64,000 nucleotides of DNA from Anniella stebbinsi. Its lineage: Eukaryota > Chordata > Lepidosauria > Squamata > Anniellidae. Location of the stretch: positions 21,529,501 to 21,593,500 of the forward strand of contig JARDYH010000006.1 in the NCBI GenBank assembly GCA_029215795.1. The letters are read 5' to 3'. Shown here in pieces: positions 54,836 through 64,000 of the stretch. Both the position numbers and the translations under genes were made by a program. The notes beneath the pieces are model-generated. The model ran no database searches and had not been told where the DNA came from. It saw only the letters and a program-made list of their open reading frames with translations. Positions within the stretch are counted from its first letter, which is position 1. Each line of letters begins with the position of its first letter.

Positions 54836-54969
54836 CAATTATATTCTGTTACTTGAACTGTTCCATTGTACAGTAAATAATTCAAGTAGATTGCATACTG
54901 CTCAGTTGTAGCTTCAGTTTTTTAAAAATTATAATAGAATAAGTCAAAATATAAATCAGAGAAACAGAT

Positions 54970-55050
54970 GCCTAAGGCTGCAATCCTATGTAAGTCTTTA
55001 TTGAAGTCAGCATAACTTAATTCTGAGTAAACATACATAGAATCGTATTA
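54970..55050. repeat. Dispersed AATCCTATG repeat fragment
   Basis: GGCTGCAATCCTATG and TTCTGAGTAAACATACATAG are halves of a palindromic repeat common in squamate DNA. Relatives lie near 39,120 and 40,000. Confidence 0.45.
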
Positions 55051-55743
55051 TATTGTGGAGGTTTCCAAAGTGTGTCCGTAGGAACCCTTGTATCTCTCAG
55101 TAGCTTCTCCCTTGCTTGAACAGCTTGCCCAGTGGTTTTCTGGAAAATACCTTGTGCTCTTCTCCAGTAATGTGCATGTGTGTGGTGGGATATAATGGTG
55201 ATGGGAAGAGCAAGTAGTTACAGACTGATCATGGCAAGATGGTCACCCCTGCAACACGCACAGTTTGCTTCAGTACAAGCTGGGCAGGCTTACATGCATA
55301 AGCTCTATTCTAATTATACCCAGGACGTCTCTAAATGAGCTATTTATAGCACAATTGTGACTGGCCACTCATGGAAGTTTCTGGTTGGATTACATGATGC
55401 TGTAAACAAACAGGACATTTCCTGTGGTTCCTCCCCCCTTTAGTCTGCTTTAAAAAAAACCCAGAGGTAAGCTGGAATAAAACTCTAATGGCGTGAAATC
55501 GGCAGTGTGTAAAGCTGACATTGCACTATAAACTTGCCAAGAAAGGACTTTCTCTGCTATCAGAGAGAGAAGAGGATAAAATGCCTCCTTGCAACAAAAG
55601 AAGGCAGATTTGGTTTACTCTTAAGTAAGGAAGACCCTTCGTTATGCTAGATTGGAGTTGAGCTTGTGATTCTTTTTAATTCCCCCCTTCTTTCTGTTAG
55701 CTTGTGCTAGCATGCTCCCTCAAAACATGTTTGCTGTTTAAAG

Positions 55744-56063
55744 TAGGCTGACCAGCTAAAATCCAGGTCAGGGCTCATGTAACTTTAACAGTTGTAGAGA
55801 AAAGGGAATTTCAGCCAGTGTCATTTGTATGCAATTAGTTCCTGGTGATATTCCCTCTTCATCACATCAGTTAAAGGTGCATGCACTATAGTAGAGTGAT
55901 CATATACAAAAGAAGGCAGGGCCCCTGCAACTTTAACAGTTGTGATGAAGAGGGAATTTCACCAGGAACTAATTGCATACAAATGACACTGGCTGAAATT
56001 CCCTTTTCTCTACAACTGTTAAAGTTACATGAGCCCTGACATGGATTTTAGCTGGTCACCCTA
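55744..56063. mobile_element. GGTGACC-family MITE, copy 4, with 8-bp target duplication
   Basis: A 320-bp element, TAGGCTGACCAGC to GGTCACCCTA, is flanked by gtttaaag on both sides (55,736-55,743; 56,064-56,071). It belongs to the subfamily with GCAATTAGTTCCTGG centres. Confidence 0.85.
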
Positions 56064-56324
56064 GTTTAAAGGAACCCTGAAAACAGCAGGATCTTCCCCC
56101 TTGCCGCCCCCTCCTCCCATGTAATGCAGCCCTTATCAATCACAATTTCCCTTAATGTAGAGATACTCTCAGTGAGCAGCACCATCCTGTTACAAAGCTG
56201 AAAGGAACTGTAGTGCAGGAATAAATGCAATTTCTAAGGAGACCACAGCAACAGTGGAGCACTCCCATCAATCATAACAAGTCACTTCAAAAGCATCAAC
56301 AGCCAACAATACCCAGACGTTTTA

Positions 56325-56455
56325 CTAGGCCAGATCTACACCAAGCAGTATATAACACTTTGAAAACGGTTTGAAAATGGTATATGTAATGCGTCCTGGG
56401 CCCAAACAGTTGTCAAAACCATTATAAAGCAGTAATGTAGATCCTGCCTCGGTAA
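56325..56455. mobile_element. Short MITE-like palindrome
   Basis: GGCCAGATCTACACCAAGCA and GCAGTAATGTAGATCCTGCC are inverted ends about 130 bp apart. Confidence 0.5.
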
Positions 56456-56749
56456 CACAGATGCCAAGTCACCACCCCATGGCCAGTAAGAGTTCTAGGG
56501 ACACGATAAGAGTTTCTGCATAAAATTCTCCCCTCCTCTTTCCCCATTTGAATGTGCAATCTGGTAGTTTGAACACAGGGTCTTAAAAGTCTTCCCCTTG
56601 TTTGGCTAACTCTGCTCGCTCAAAGTAGAGCTACATGCACCAACACCTGCATATTTATATTGTAATAAATTGCCTAAACTCGTAGAAAAATAGCTCCTTA
56701 TCTGTGTACCCTTTAAAGAAAAATGAAATCAATCCCATTCTATATTTAT

Positions 56750-56830
56750 TTTTATTTTTATTTTATTCCATTTATATACCGCCCCATAACCGAAGCTCTC
56801 TGGGCGGTTTATCCTAATAAAAAAGAAATA
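56750..56830 (-). repeat. LINE 3' tail
   Basis: TATACCGCCCCATAACCGAA and CTCTGGGCGG are the reverse of the tail seen at 57,600-57,680. Confidence 0.45.
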
Positions 56831-56990
56831 AATTTTGTGTTAAAAATGGCATAGATTAACAACTTTGATAAAACCCCAAACAGATCATGCAAGGGCTCAT
56901 TGCAATGAGTCGTTTCACAGGATTCTATGAACGACTGAGTAAAATGTTGCTTCAGGAGATCAGAACAATAAAAGGAATAGAGGTATAGTA

Positions 56991-57310
56991 AAGGGTGACC
57001 AGATAAAATCCAGGTCAGGGCTCATGTAACTTTAACAGTTGTAGAGAAAAGGGAATTTCAGCCAGTGTCATTTGTATGCAATTAGTTCCTGGTGATATTC
57101 CCTCTTCATCACAACAGTTAAAGTTGCAGGAGCCCTGCCTTCTTTTGTACATGGTCACTCTAGTATAGTGCATGTACCTTTAACTGTTGTGATGAAGAGG
57201 GAATTTCACCAGTAACTAATTGCATACAAACGACACCGGCTGAAATTCTCTTTTCTCTACAACTGTTAAAGTTACATGAGCCCTGACCTGGGTTTTATCT
57301 GGTCAGCCTA
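56991..57310. mobile_element. GGTGACC-family MITE, copy 5, with 8-bp target duplication
   Basis: A 320-bp element with AAGGGTGACCAGATAAA and TATCTGGTCAGCCTA ends is flanked by gtatagta on both sides (56,983-56,990; 57,311-57,318). Confidence 0.88.
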
Positions 57311-57599
57311 GTATAGTAATACACAAAATAAAGAATTGTATTTTCAGTTCATTTTTAATATAAATTACATTCTTTACAATATGCCCATTGTCCGCTCCAG
57401 TTTTTAGCAGGCAAAAGTTGCCATGAGAGAATGGTGGAATGCATTGCAGCACTGCTCAGCCCCATAAACAAGACGGAGTTCTTGTACTGTTAGACTGGTC
57501 TCCCAAAGTCCTTTGTCAAGAGTGCTCTGTCTTGATCCATGCTCCAGGGTGGTATTTCATGCCTTGCCATGAAATCTTTAGCTGGGCTTCTTATAGTTT

Positions 57600-57680
57600 T
57601 ATGGTTTTAATTTTTGTGAACCACCCAGAGAGCTTCGGCTATAGGGCGGTATAAAAATTCAATAAATAAATAAATAAATA
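57600..57680 (+). repeat. LINE 3' tail
   Basis: CCCAGAGAGCTTCGGCTATA, then GGCGGTATAAAAATTCAATA and an AATA run. It lies in the region that may be SYNDIG1 3' UTR. Confidence 0.45.
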
Positions 57681-58545
57681 GTTGCTGGAAAAATCCCCTC
57701 AGTAAGGGAGATGCTGCCAGAAGGAGCTGCATGCTTTGCAAGCCAGTCAATTTTAGGGAAAGATGAGGGCCAGCCCAGGACACTTTGACGCCTGAAGCAA
57801 ATCTCCTCATTAACACTCCACCAGGAAATTCTCCCATGTAAGCTGCATTGAGATGAATGTGAGCTGCACAAGCACATTATTGTATGTTTGTGCAGCACCT
57901 GTTAGTTTCAGTGCACCTTATGCAGGAGACCTTCCTGGCAGCTTTGTTCCATGATTTAGATCCCTCTTTAATGACACCCAAAAACTGTGACCTCAGACAA
58001 CCCCACTTTACTTAGCCTCATTGTTGGGTCTCTTCTGCATGGGATGGAATGAGAAGCACAGATCATTCTGTTTTTCTAAGGCTCCTGTGCTATTTGCAGT
58101 TTGTTTATATTTGAGGCTTAGTCACACGAGATGCACTGAGCCAGCTGTTTCTCCTTCTTAGCCACCAAAACCAAGAAAGGAATTGGCTTTCGTATGCAGC
58201 AAACAGCCCATCAAACTTTAGCTCCATACATTCAGATGTCTCTCACCTTTTGACAGATGTATCCCACATTCAAGGGAATATAGCTGACACTTCCCACCAC
58301 CAGCAAATTACAAACAAACAAGTTCTGAAGACCGCTCTTTATCTCTGGAAAGAACCTGGATTTCTTGGCTTTTTGCAATAATGGCATTGCCAACATTCAA
58401 AATGAACTGGAAGGGTTGAAGAGATCTGGAACATTGCTTTTCAGAATTCAGATGATATAAAGTTACAGCATCCCTCATTACCATCAAAACAAGTGATATT
58501 TGAAATGTTATGGTCCGTGGTTCTCTGTAGCAATTCTTCTGAGTT

Positions 58546-58704
58546 TCATAAGTGATTGTTTTTGGACAGGTAAGCTATGAGTGCCACAGCAACCCCTACA
58601 TAGATGCCTGTTCCAATAGTGACTGAGAGCACAGCCAAGAAGAGGGCTCGCCGTGAACTGGAGCTTGCTTGGTGGAAGTCCCCTTTAGCAATGGCTTTGT
58701 TTGT
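58546..58704 (-). CDS. SYNDIG1: SYNDIG1 terminal coding exon (partial gene)
   Basis: SYNDIG1 (TMEM90B) is a dispanin-type membrane protein of excitatory synapses that associates with AMPA receptors. The 159-bp exon follows a tcttgcag acceptor and encodes 52 residues: [14 protein letters not shown], then [18 protein letters not shown], the hydrophobic [13 protein letters not shown] segment and LSKNNHL before TGA (58,548-58,546). It matches the human C-terminus except for a few conservative changes. The preceding exon, with the first membrane segment, was not found up to 64,000, so the gene continues past the window. The 3' UTR runs toward lower coordinates; its end is not determined. Confidence 0.93.
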   Translation of the reverse strand, partial: TNKAIAKGDFHQASSSSRRALFLAVLSVTIGTGIYVGVAVALIAYLSKNNHL

Positions 58705-58970
58705 CTGCAAGAGTGGGAAAAGCTCTCGTTAGTGAACCTGGATAAGGTGTACCCTTCAACCTTTAAGACAAAACTTAATTTTGTAGCAGGAAGATACATT
58801 GATAAAACAAAAATATAGGAGTTTGTGTGTTTTTAAAATGACTGCCAGGGTAGAAACAGCCAAGTTCTGCAAAGGTCAAACTCATCCTACTATTAAACCT
58901 TGACATAAGAAAATAAAGGACTGAATTGTCAAGAACAAAGTGATACATTCAATAAGCCTTTCCAAGGACT

Positions 58971-59204
58971 CAGTGCCTGAATTCAGACGACATGATAGTC
59001 AATGGTGGGGTAATAATCAACTTTACAGTTGTTCATCTAGGGGGTACTCACCAAACAACATGGTAATAAAACTGTGGTGTGGATTAGGAGCAGCGCTGAG
59101 TTGACTATGGCAGCATTCAGACAACACGATAGTCAATACAACTGACAATTGTTTCCCCCTCACCCCCACCCAGTTGCTTATTGTGTCATCTGAATTCAGC
59201 CAGT
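58971..59204. mobile_element. CAGTGGCTCAATTCGG-family MITE, copy 3
   Basis: CAGTGCCTGAATTCAGACGA and TCATCTGAATTCAGCCAGTA form the inverted ends. Internal text TAGTCAATGGTGGG matches the copies at 10,897 and 29,971. Confidence 0.7.
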
Positions 59205-59311
59205 ATGTGCTTTCTACCACCTGACATCCTTTTCTGGCATATCCAGTTACAACTCCCTGCCTTAAATAATTTTCTGATGATAAAAATAATTGACTATATA
59301 CTGCATCTTAT

Positions 59312-60480
59312 TTATCTTTTTAAACATTTCTTGGATTCCTTCCAGGGCAGAGGCCCTCACAAGGCAGCTTACATAGGTTGACCATATGAAAAGGAGGACA
59401 GGGCTCATGTAACTTTAACAGTTGCAGAGAAAAGGGAATTTCACCAGGTGTCATTTGTATGCAATTAGTTCCTGGTGAAATTCCCTCTTCATTACAACAG
59501 TTAAAGGTGCATGCACTATACTAGAGTGACCCTATACAAAAGAAGGCAGGGCCCCTGCAACTTTAACCGTTGTGATGAAGAGGGGATTTCACCAGGAACT
59601 AATTGCATACAAATGACACCGGCTGAAATTCCCTTTTCTCTACAACTGTTAAAGTCACATGAGCCCCGTCCTCCTTTTCATATGGTCAGCCTAGCTTACA
59701 TCAATAAAATACATAAAATGTTAAAACCAATGAAATATTAAAATATTAAAAACAGTAAAAACATGTTCACAATAAAATAGCAATTAAAACAATAAAACCA
59801 GCAGGAACAATATCAGCAATAACAGTATACGTCATGGAAAGGCCATAGTAAAATAAAATGCTTTTAAGGCCTTCTTGAAAACCTGCAAGGATGGTGCATG
59901 GCGGACCTCTGATGGGAGTTTGTTCCAGAGGTTTGGGGCCACTGCTAAGAAGGACCTCTCCTGTGTGGACACCCACCTAATTGCTCTCACAGGTGGGTAA
60001 ATGAGAAGGGTCTCTCTTTCTGATCTTAAAGTGTGGGCAGGCTGATATGGGTGAAGGCGGTCCTTCAGGTAACTAGGTCCCAAACTGTTTAGGGCTGTAA
60101 AGGTCAAAAACAGCACTTTGAATTGGGCTTGGAAACACACTAGTAACCAGTACAGCTGGCACAATATTGGCATTATATGATCAAATCGTCTCGCCCCTAC
60201 CAGTACTTAGGCAACCGCATTCTGCACCAGTTGAAGTTTCCGAACCATCTTCAAAGGCAGCCCCACGTACAGTGCATTACAGTAGTCTAGCCTGGATGTA
60301 ACTAGTGCATGGATAACCGAGGCTAGGTCTGTCCTCTCCAGATAGGGCTGCAGCTTGAGCTGGTAGAATGCACTCCTGGACACCGCAGCCACCTGGGCTT
60401 CCCCAGTTAGCTCAGAGTCCAGGATGACTCCCTAACTGTGTACTTGGTCTTTTAGGGGGAGTGAAACCCCATCTAAGACC
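59312..60480 (-). mobile_element. LINE (CR1/L3-like) C-terminal part, interrupted by a MITE
   Basis: Two frames carry the non-LTR reverse-transcriptase C-terminus: VTSRLDYCNALYVGLPLKM, RKLQLVQNAVA, FLTFTALNSLGPSYLKDRLH and APNLWNKLPSEVRHAPSL. AATAAA-rich 3' sequence leads to about 59,312. A 320-bp MITE sits at 59,374-59,693. Frameshifts make it inactive. Confidence 0.85.
59374..59693. mobile_element. GGTGACC-family MITE, copy 6, inside a LINE
   Basis: A 320-bp element, TAGGTTGACCATATG to GGTCAGCCTA. The host LINE text gcttaca(t) is repeated at both edges (59,367-59,374 and 59,694-59,701), so the MITE is younger than the LINE. Confidence 0.88.
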
Positions 60481-60489
60481 AGTTGTAAT

Positions 60490-62880
60490 GCATGAATTCT
60501 AGTTTGTGTTGACAAGTGCTCCCCAAATGTTTTGGACTACAATTCCCAGAACCCCTGACAATTGGCCATGCTGGCTGGGCCTTATGGGAGTTGCCATCCA
60601 AAACATCTGTTGGGCACCAAATTTCTTAGCCCTGGTTTATTAAAACTGTTTATTTTTATGTGGTTTTTGATATGATTCCATAGTCAACTGTAGTGTTGAG
60701 AAATAGTTTCCAAAAATGACTAATTAAAGTTTTACCAAAGAATATATCAGCAAATTGTAATGTAAAAAAAGCATCTGTCCTAAAAAAAAATGTTTTAATT
60801 TTTTAAAATATATATATATAAAAAAAACAAGTTTTGCTTCAGAGCACAGCACTGATTAGCTGGCAGTATCTCCTGCCCCTCCCCAGCAGTTTATAGCATT
60901 TTACAAATGGATTGTGCTTTTAAAAAATAAGTGCAGAATGAATGGTTGCTCTTGCACCATTTAGGAATAAGCAAATAAATAAAAAGACACTGTAAACTGA
61001 TCTGGGCAGTGCGGGGGAGGGGTGGAGGTGAGGATAATAGCTATCACCCAATTACTGTGGTGCACAACTGTAACAAAACATGCAGAACCAATAAAGGTGG
61101 GATAAAGCTAGATTCCACATGTCAGTGGAAAGACCACAAGTGATTGCAATATACTGGTACATCTGTACCCACCCAGAAAATATATTTCATTCATTGGTTA
61201 AAAGAATAAGCAGCCACAGGGGCCCTCGAATTGGATTGAGACCACAGTACTGAGAGGGTTATTCTTTTTAAGCCATGCTATTTTTTCCAATTAAAATAAT
61301 TCCTCTGAAGCTGCTATTTGCCCCATGGGGGCGGGAATTAAAGATGCCCATTGGATACCAGTAAGTTTTCCCCACAGAGCAAATAGCTTTGCAGAGCCAG
61401 GGACAATCTTAATCAGGAAAACAGCACAGGGGGGAAAGATAAATCATCCTCCCCAGCTCCAGTTTCGTTTGGGGACCCATGCAATTGCTAGCATTATTAT
61501 TTTTTAATGCGGGAGATCCTAATCATAAATCTCTTCCATAACACCTTGCTTCACCCTTAGTGGCACTGTTGAGTGTACACAGACATTTCACCACCGTTCC
61601 CCTCAGCTTTTAGATCGGGGATGAGTAACAGCCCAATCTTGTCCATGTCTTCTCAAAAGTAAATCCCACTGAGTCTAGTAAGTCACACGTGCAGTTTAAT
61701 GCACACCTGCTGCAACTTTGATCCACTTTTTCACTGCTGGACTCGAATGACATCGTACCCGTCATGCTGTTCTCTTGCCCTGCACCCGCAGTTGCTCGTT
61801 TCTCTTTCGATTTATCCCTCAACGGACAAAGTCCGAAACTCAAATTGGAACAGGCCAAGCTGAGGTATCGCAGCAATCCCGACCACGTGTGATTCAAAAT
61901 GCTAGACTAGCATAGGAAACGGAGGGGGAACCCACAGAAGCAAACCGGGGGGGGGGGGGGAATAGATGTGATGAAGCTCTGAGTCTGTATAAAATAGAAG
62001 CCTCAGCTTGTTGTGTCTAAATTATACTATTACCAGGAGAATAATTTCAAAATAATAGGAGACGCTCCAAATGCTAATATTATCAGGAGAAACCAAACAT
62101 GTCTAAAGAAACATATTGATTTTAAATTATTGCTATTCAAATATGGGCTGAAGTGGAAGACCAATGAACACGTCTCCCCCTCCAAACTTCTTGTACCCCC
62201 CCCCCCCCGGCAAGGAAAAAGATACAGGTGTTCATCAATAGATAGATAGATAGATAGGGCTCAAAATATGCTTGCTGTATCATGTGGATACCTGCGGCTT
62301 TTATTTCTAAAGCTTGACAGTTCCTTGTCCACTTGTTTAGATGCCTTTCCACTCAACAAAACCAAATGCTGAAGTACAGGATTGTGCATTGTGCTGGAAA
62401 AAATATTATTACCACCATGAAAATACACAACCACGACTTGCCCAAAACAGTGTGGTGGTTGAAAAAGGGATGCCAAATTGCAATTCCTCTTCCAGTAATT
62501 GATAAGGGGCACAAATCCATTTGGAATTTCTCCTGCACACGTCCCATTGAACTGAACAGGAGCTGGACAAAACACTGATGAGATCTACTGGTGGGCAAAA
62601 GTAGACTGGGATCTAACTGATAGATCTCTGGGGGATTTTCAGTAGGATCAGCAAGGATGTCTTAACAAAAGCAACAACAATGTTTTCCCCCACCTAAACT
62701 AGGCTGCTAAAATGAAAAAAGCTGGGAGTAAGCAAGAGTCTACTTTTGTGTGAAAGGGCTGTGAATTCAACATGTTCAGTTCTTGTACTGAAAACAAATT
62801 CCTAGGTTGCTTCCAGGTGAGGCTTTTATTGGGCTGTCAACTGACTCATTCACCAAATTGGGGGGGGGGGGGATGACATA
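60490..62880. other. SYNDIG1 intron, little recognised
   Basis: It contains an ACTCCCATAAGG-type repeat (60,530-60,610), a (GATA)n run at about 62,238-62,258, and poly-G or poly-C tracts at 61,947-61,960, 62,196-62,208 and 62,860-62,872. No exon was recognised. Confidence 0.4.
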
Positions 62881-62882
62881 GG

Positions 62883-63180
62883 CTGTGTCTACACCAGCCA
62901 GTTATCCCGGGGTCACCCACAGGGATGAGCTCTCAGTTGTCCCGGGATAACTGGGACTGGGTTTTTCACGTTTCTTCCCATGGTCCCGGGACAACCCCAA
63001 CGTCTGTGGGTGGTATGGCACTCGCTCCTGGGATTGTCCCTCCTCCCCATAAATAGCGGGGCTCACCAAACGGGCATGGAGCTCCGTGGGGGGAGTCCTT
63101 GCCCATCGGGGGGAGGGGGGGAGCATTTCCGCCATCCCTGGGATGGCTCTTGTCAGGTTTCGGCGTTGAGTTTCCAAGTT
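62883..63180. mobile_element. Probable non-autonomous DNA transposon piece
   Basis: GTGTCTACACCAGCCAGTTA followed by CCCGGGATAACTGGGACTGG is the start of a GC-rich squamate MITE as remembered. The other end is not clear and may lie beyond 63,400. Confidence 0.4.
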
Positions 63181-63208
63181 GTTGTTGTTGTTTAAAAAAA
63201 CCTTACTT

Positions 63209-63829
63209 TTAGTGCCGGATCACACTCACACAATTGCGCAAACATCTACTTCTTTGAAAAAACCACGCCGGAACGTCTCTCTTCACTTCTGGGACAACGT
63301 GCTGGCGTTGGAACCCTGGGGGATGATCCTGGAAGCTGGAAAGCCCAAGACCTTTTCCCCACCATACTAGAAGTCCTGCAGGTGTATATGAGCCTCTTGT
63401 TTCCCACTTGTATCCCTCCCGTGTTTTCCTACCACTTCTTCTGTCTTTTTTTCTGATTGCAGAAAATCTATTAAGAAAAACAAAGACAGAATAGCTGCAC
63501 GGTGCCTTCTGGCTGCTCACGCTAGGATCCCCTCCATGTAGAAGCACTCCTAAGTTCAAAATGTACACAGTGGCAGCCTGCTCTTGAATTGTCTTTCGCA
63601 GCTGGCTCCAGTTGGAGCAACTGGGTGTTCTAGTAGAAAACAAAGTAGATCTGACACGTTTGAAGTCTGCCCAGCCCAGATCATACTCTAACACTGGAGT
63701 GGACCAGATCAGTGTGATGTTGCCATTCTTAATGGCAAAATCTGCCACCATCTCACGGAGCCATTGCAGTGCCAACCCCTCTCCAATCCATCCTCCTTTG
63801 CTGTGTCCTAAAGGACACCTTTGCAACAA
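63209..63829 (-). other. Unassigned 206-codon open frame
   Basis: The N-terminal half reads protein-like (GEGLALQWLREMVADFAIKN, then ITLIWSTPVLEYDLGWADF and WSQLRKTIQEQAATVYILNL), with a regular hydrophobic pattern and one N-glycosylation sequon. The C-terminal third looks like untranslated or repeat DNA. It lies inside the presumed SYNDIG1 intron, same strand. It may be a retrocopy or a transposon-derived fragment. I do not recognise the family. Confidence 0.3.
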
Positions 63830-64000
63830 CTACGCAGTCAAGCGCTTTCCTTTTTTTAAAAAAAAAATCCTACAGCCAGACTTTTGTTGGCATCCAGATG
63901 AGTGATGAGGCAATTTAATACTGTCTTCAGGCTGAAATGTTTTCAGTAGCAGGCCAAGAGCTTCCATAAGTAAGAGGTCTGGCAAGCACAATACACAAAC

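Overview
The window is vertebrate genomic DNA, most likely from a squamate reptile (lizard or snake). Evidence for this is split genes with GT-AG introns, a tRNA-derived SINE of the squamate type (Pol III A and B boxes at 2,968-3,011), CR1-type LINE 3' ends, many palindromic hAT-like MITEs and Penelope-like retroelement pieces. The species cannot be named from the sequence alone.

Two protein-coding genes are secure, both on the minus strand. SEC23B (coding 23,912 down to 3,864, with a 5' UTR exon ending at 25,549) is complete. Nineteen coding exons sum to 2,304 bp, or 767 codons plus stop, the same length as human SEC23B. It encodes the COPII inner-coat subunit that activates the SAR1 GTPase. 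The terminal coding exon of SYNDIG1 (58,704 to 58,546) follows; its upstream exons were not found and should lie beyond position 64,000. The two genes face the same way, about 33 kb apart.

Region by region: 1-3,544 is the downstream flank of SEC23B, with one hAT-like MITE and one SINE. 3,545-25,680 is SEC23B, with introns holding LINE ends, MITEs, an LTR-like element and microsatellites. 25,790-40,190 is intergenic and crowded with MITEs, a Penelope relic carrying a decayed hammerhead-ribozyme core, a minisatellite of CCGGAAGT motifs, and a tandemly duplicated decayed open frame. 40,200-52,315 is the most unusual part, a roughly 12-kb foldback (inverted-repeat) structure. Its arms are built from tandem 28- and 21-bp monomers with matching outer and inner flanks. 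The right arm is interrupted by a Penelope-like element that has a GIY-YIG endonuclease remnant, inverted terminal repeats, a 3' hairpin and an intact-looking hammerhead ribozyme core. 52,316-58,545 is intergenic with more MITEs and probably includes the SYNDIG1 3' UTR. 58,705-64,000 reads as SYNDIG1 intron, with a LINE interrupted by a MITE and an unassigned 206-codon open frame near the end.

All calls come from reading the sequence and from memory of the families; no search was run. Repeat boundaries are good to a few bases where a target-site duplication is given and are otherwise approximate.
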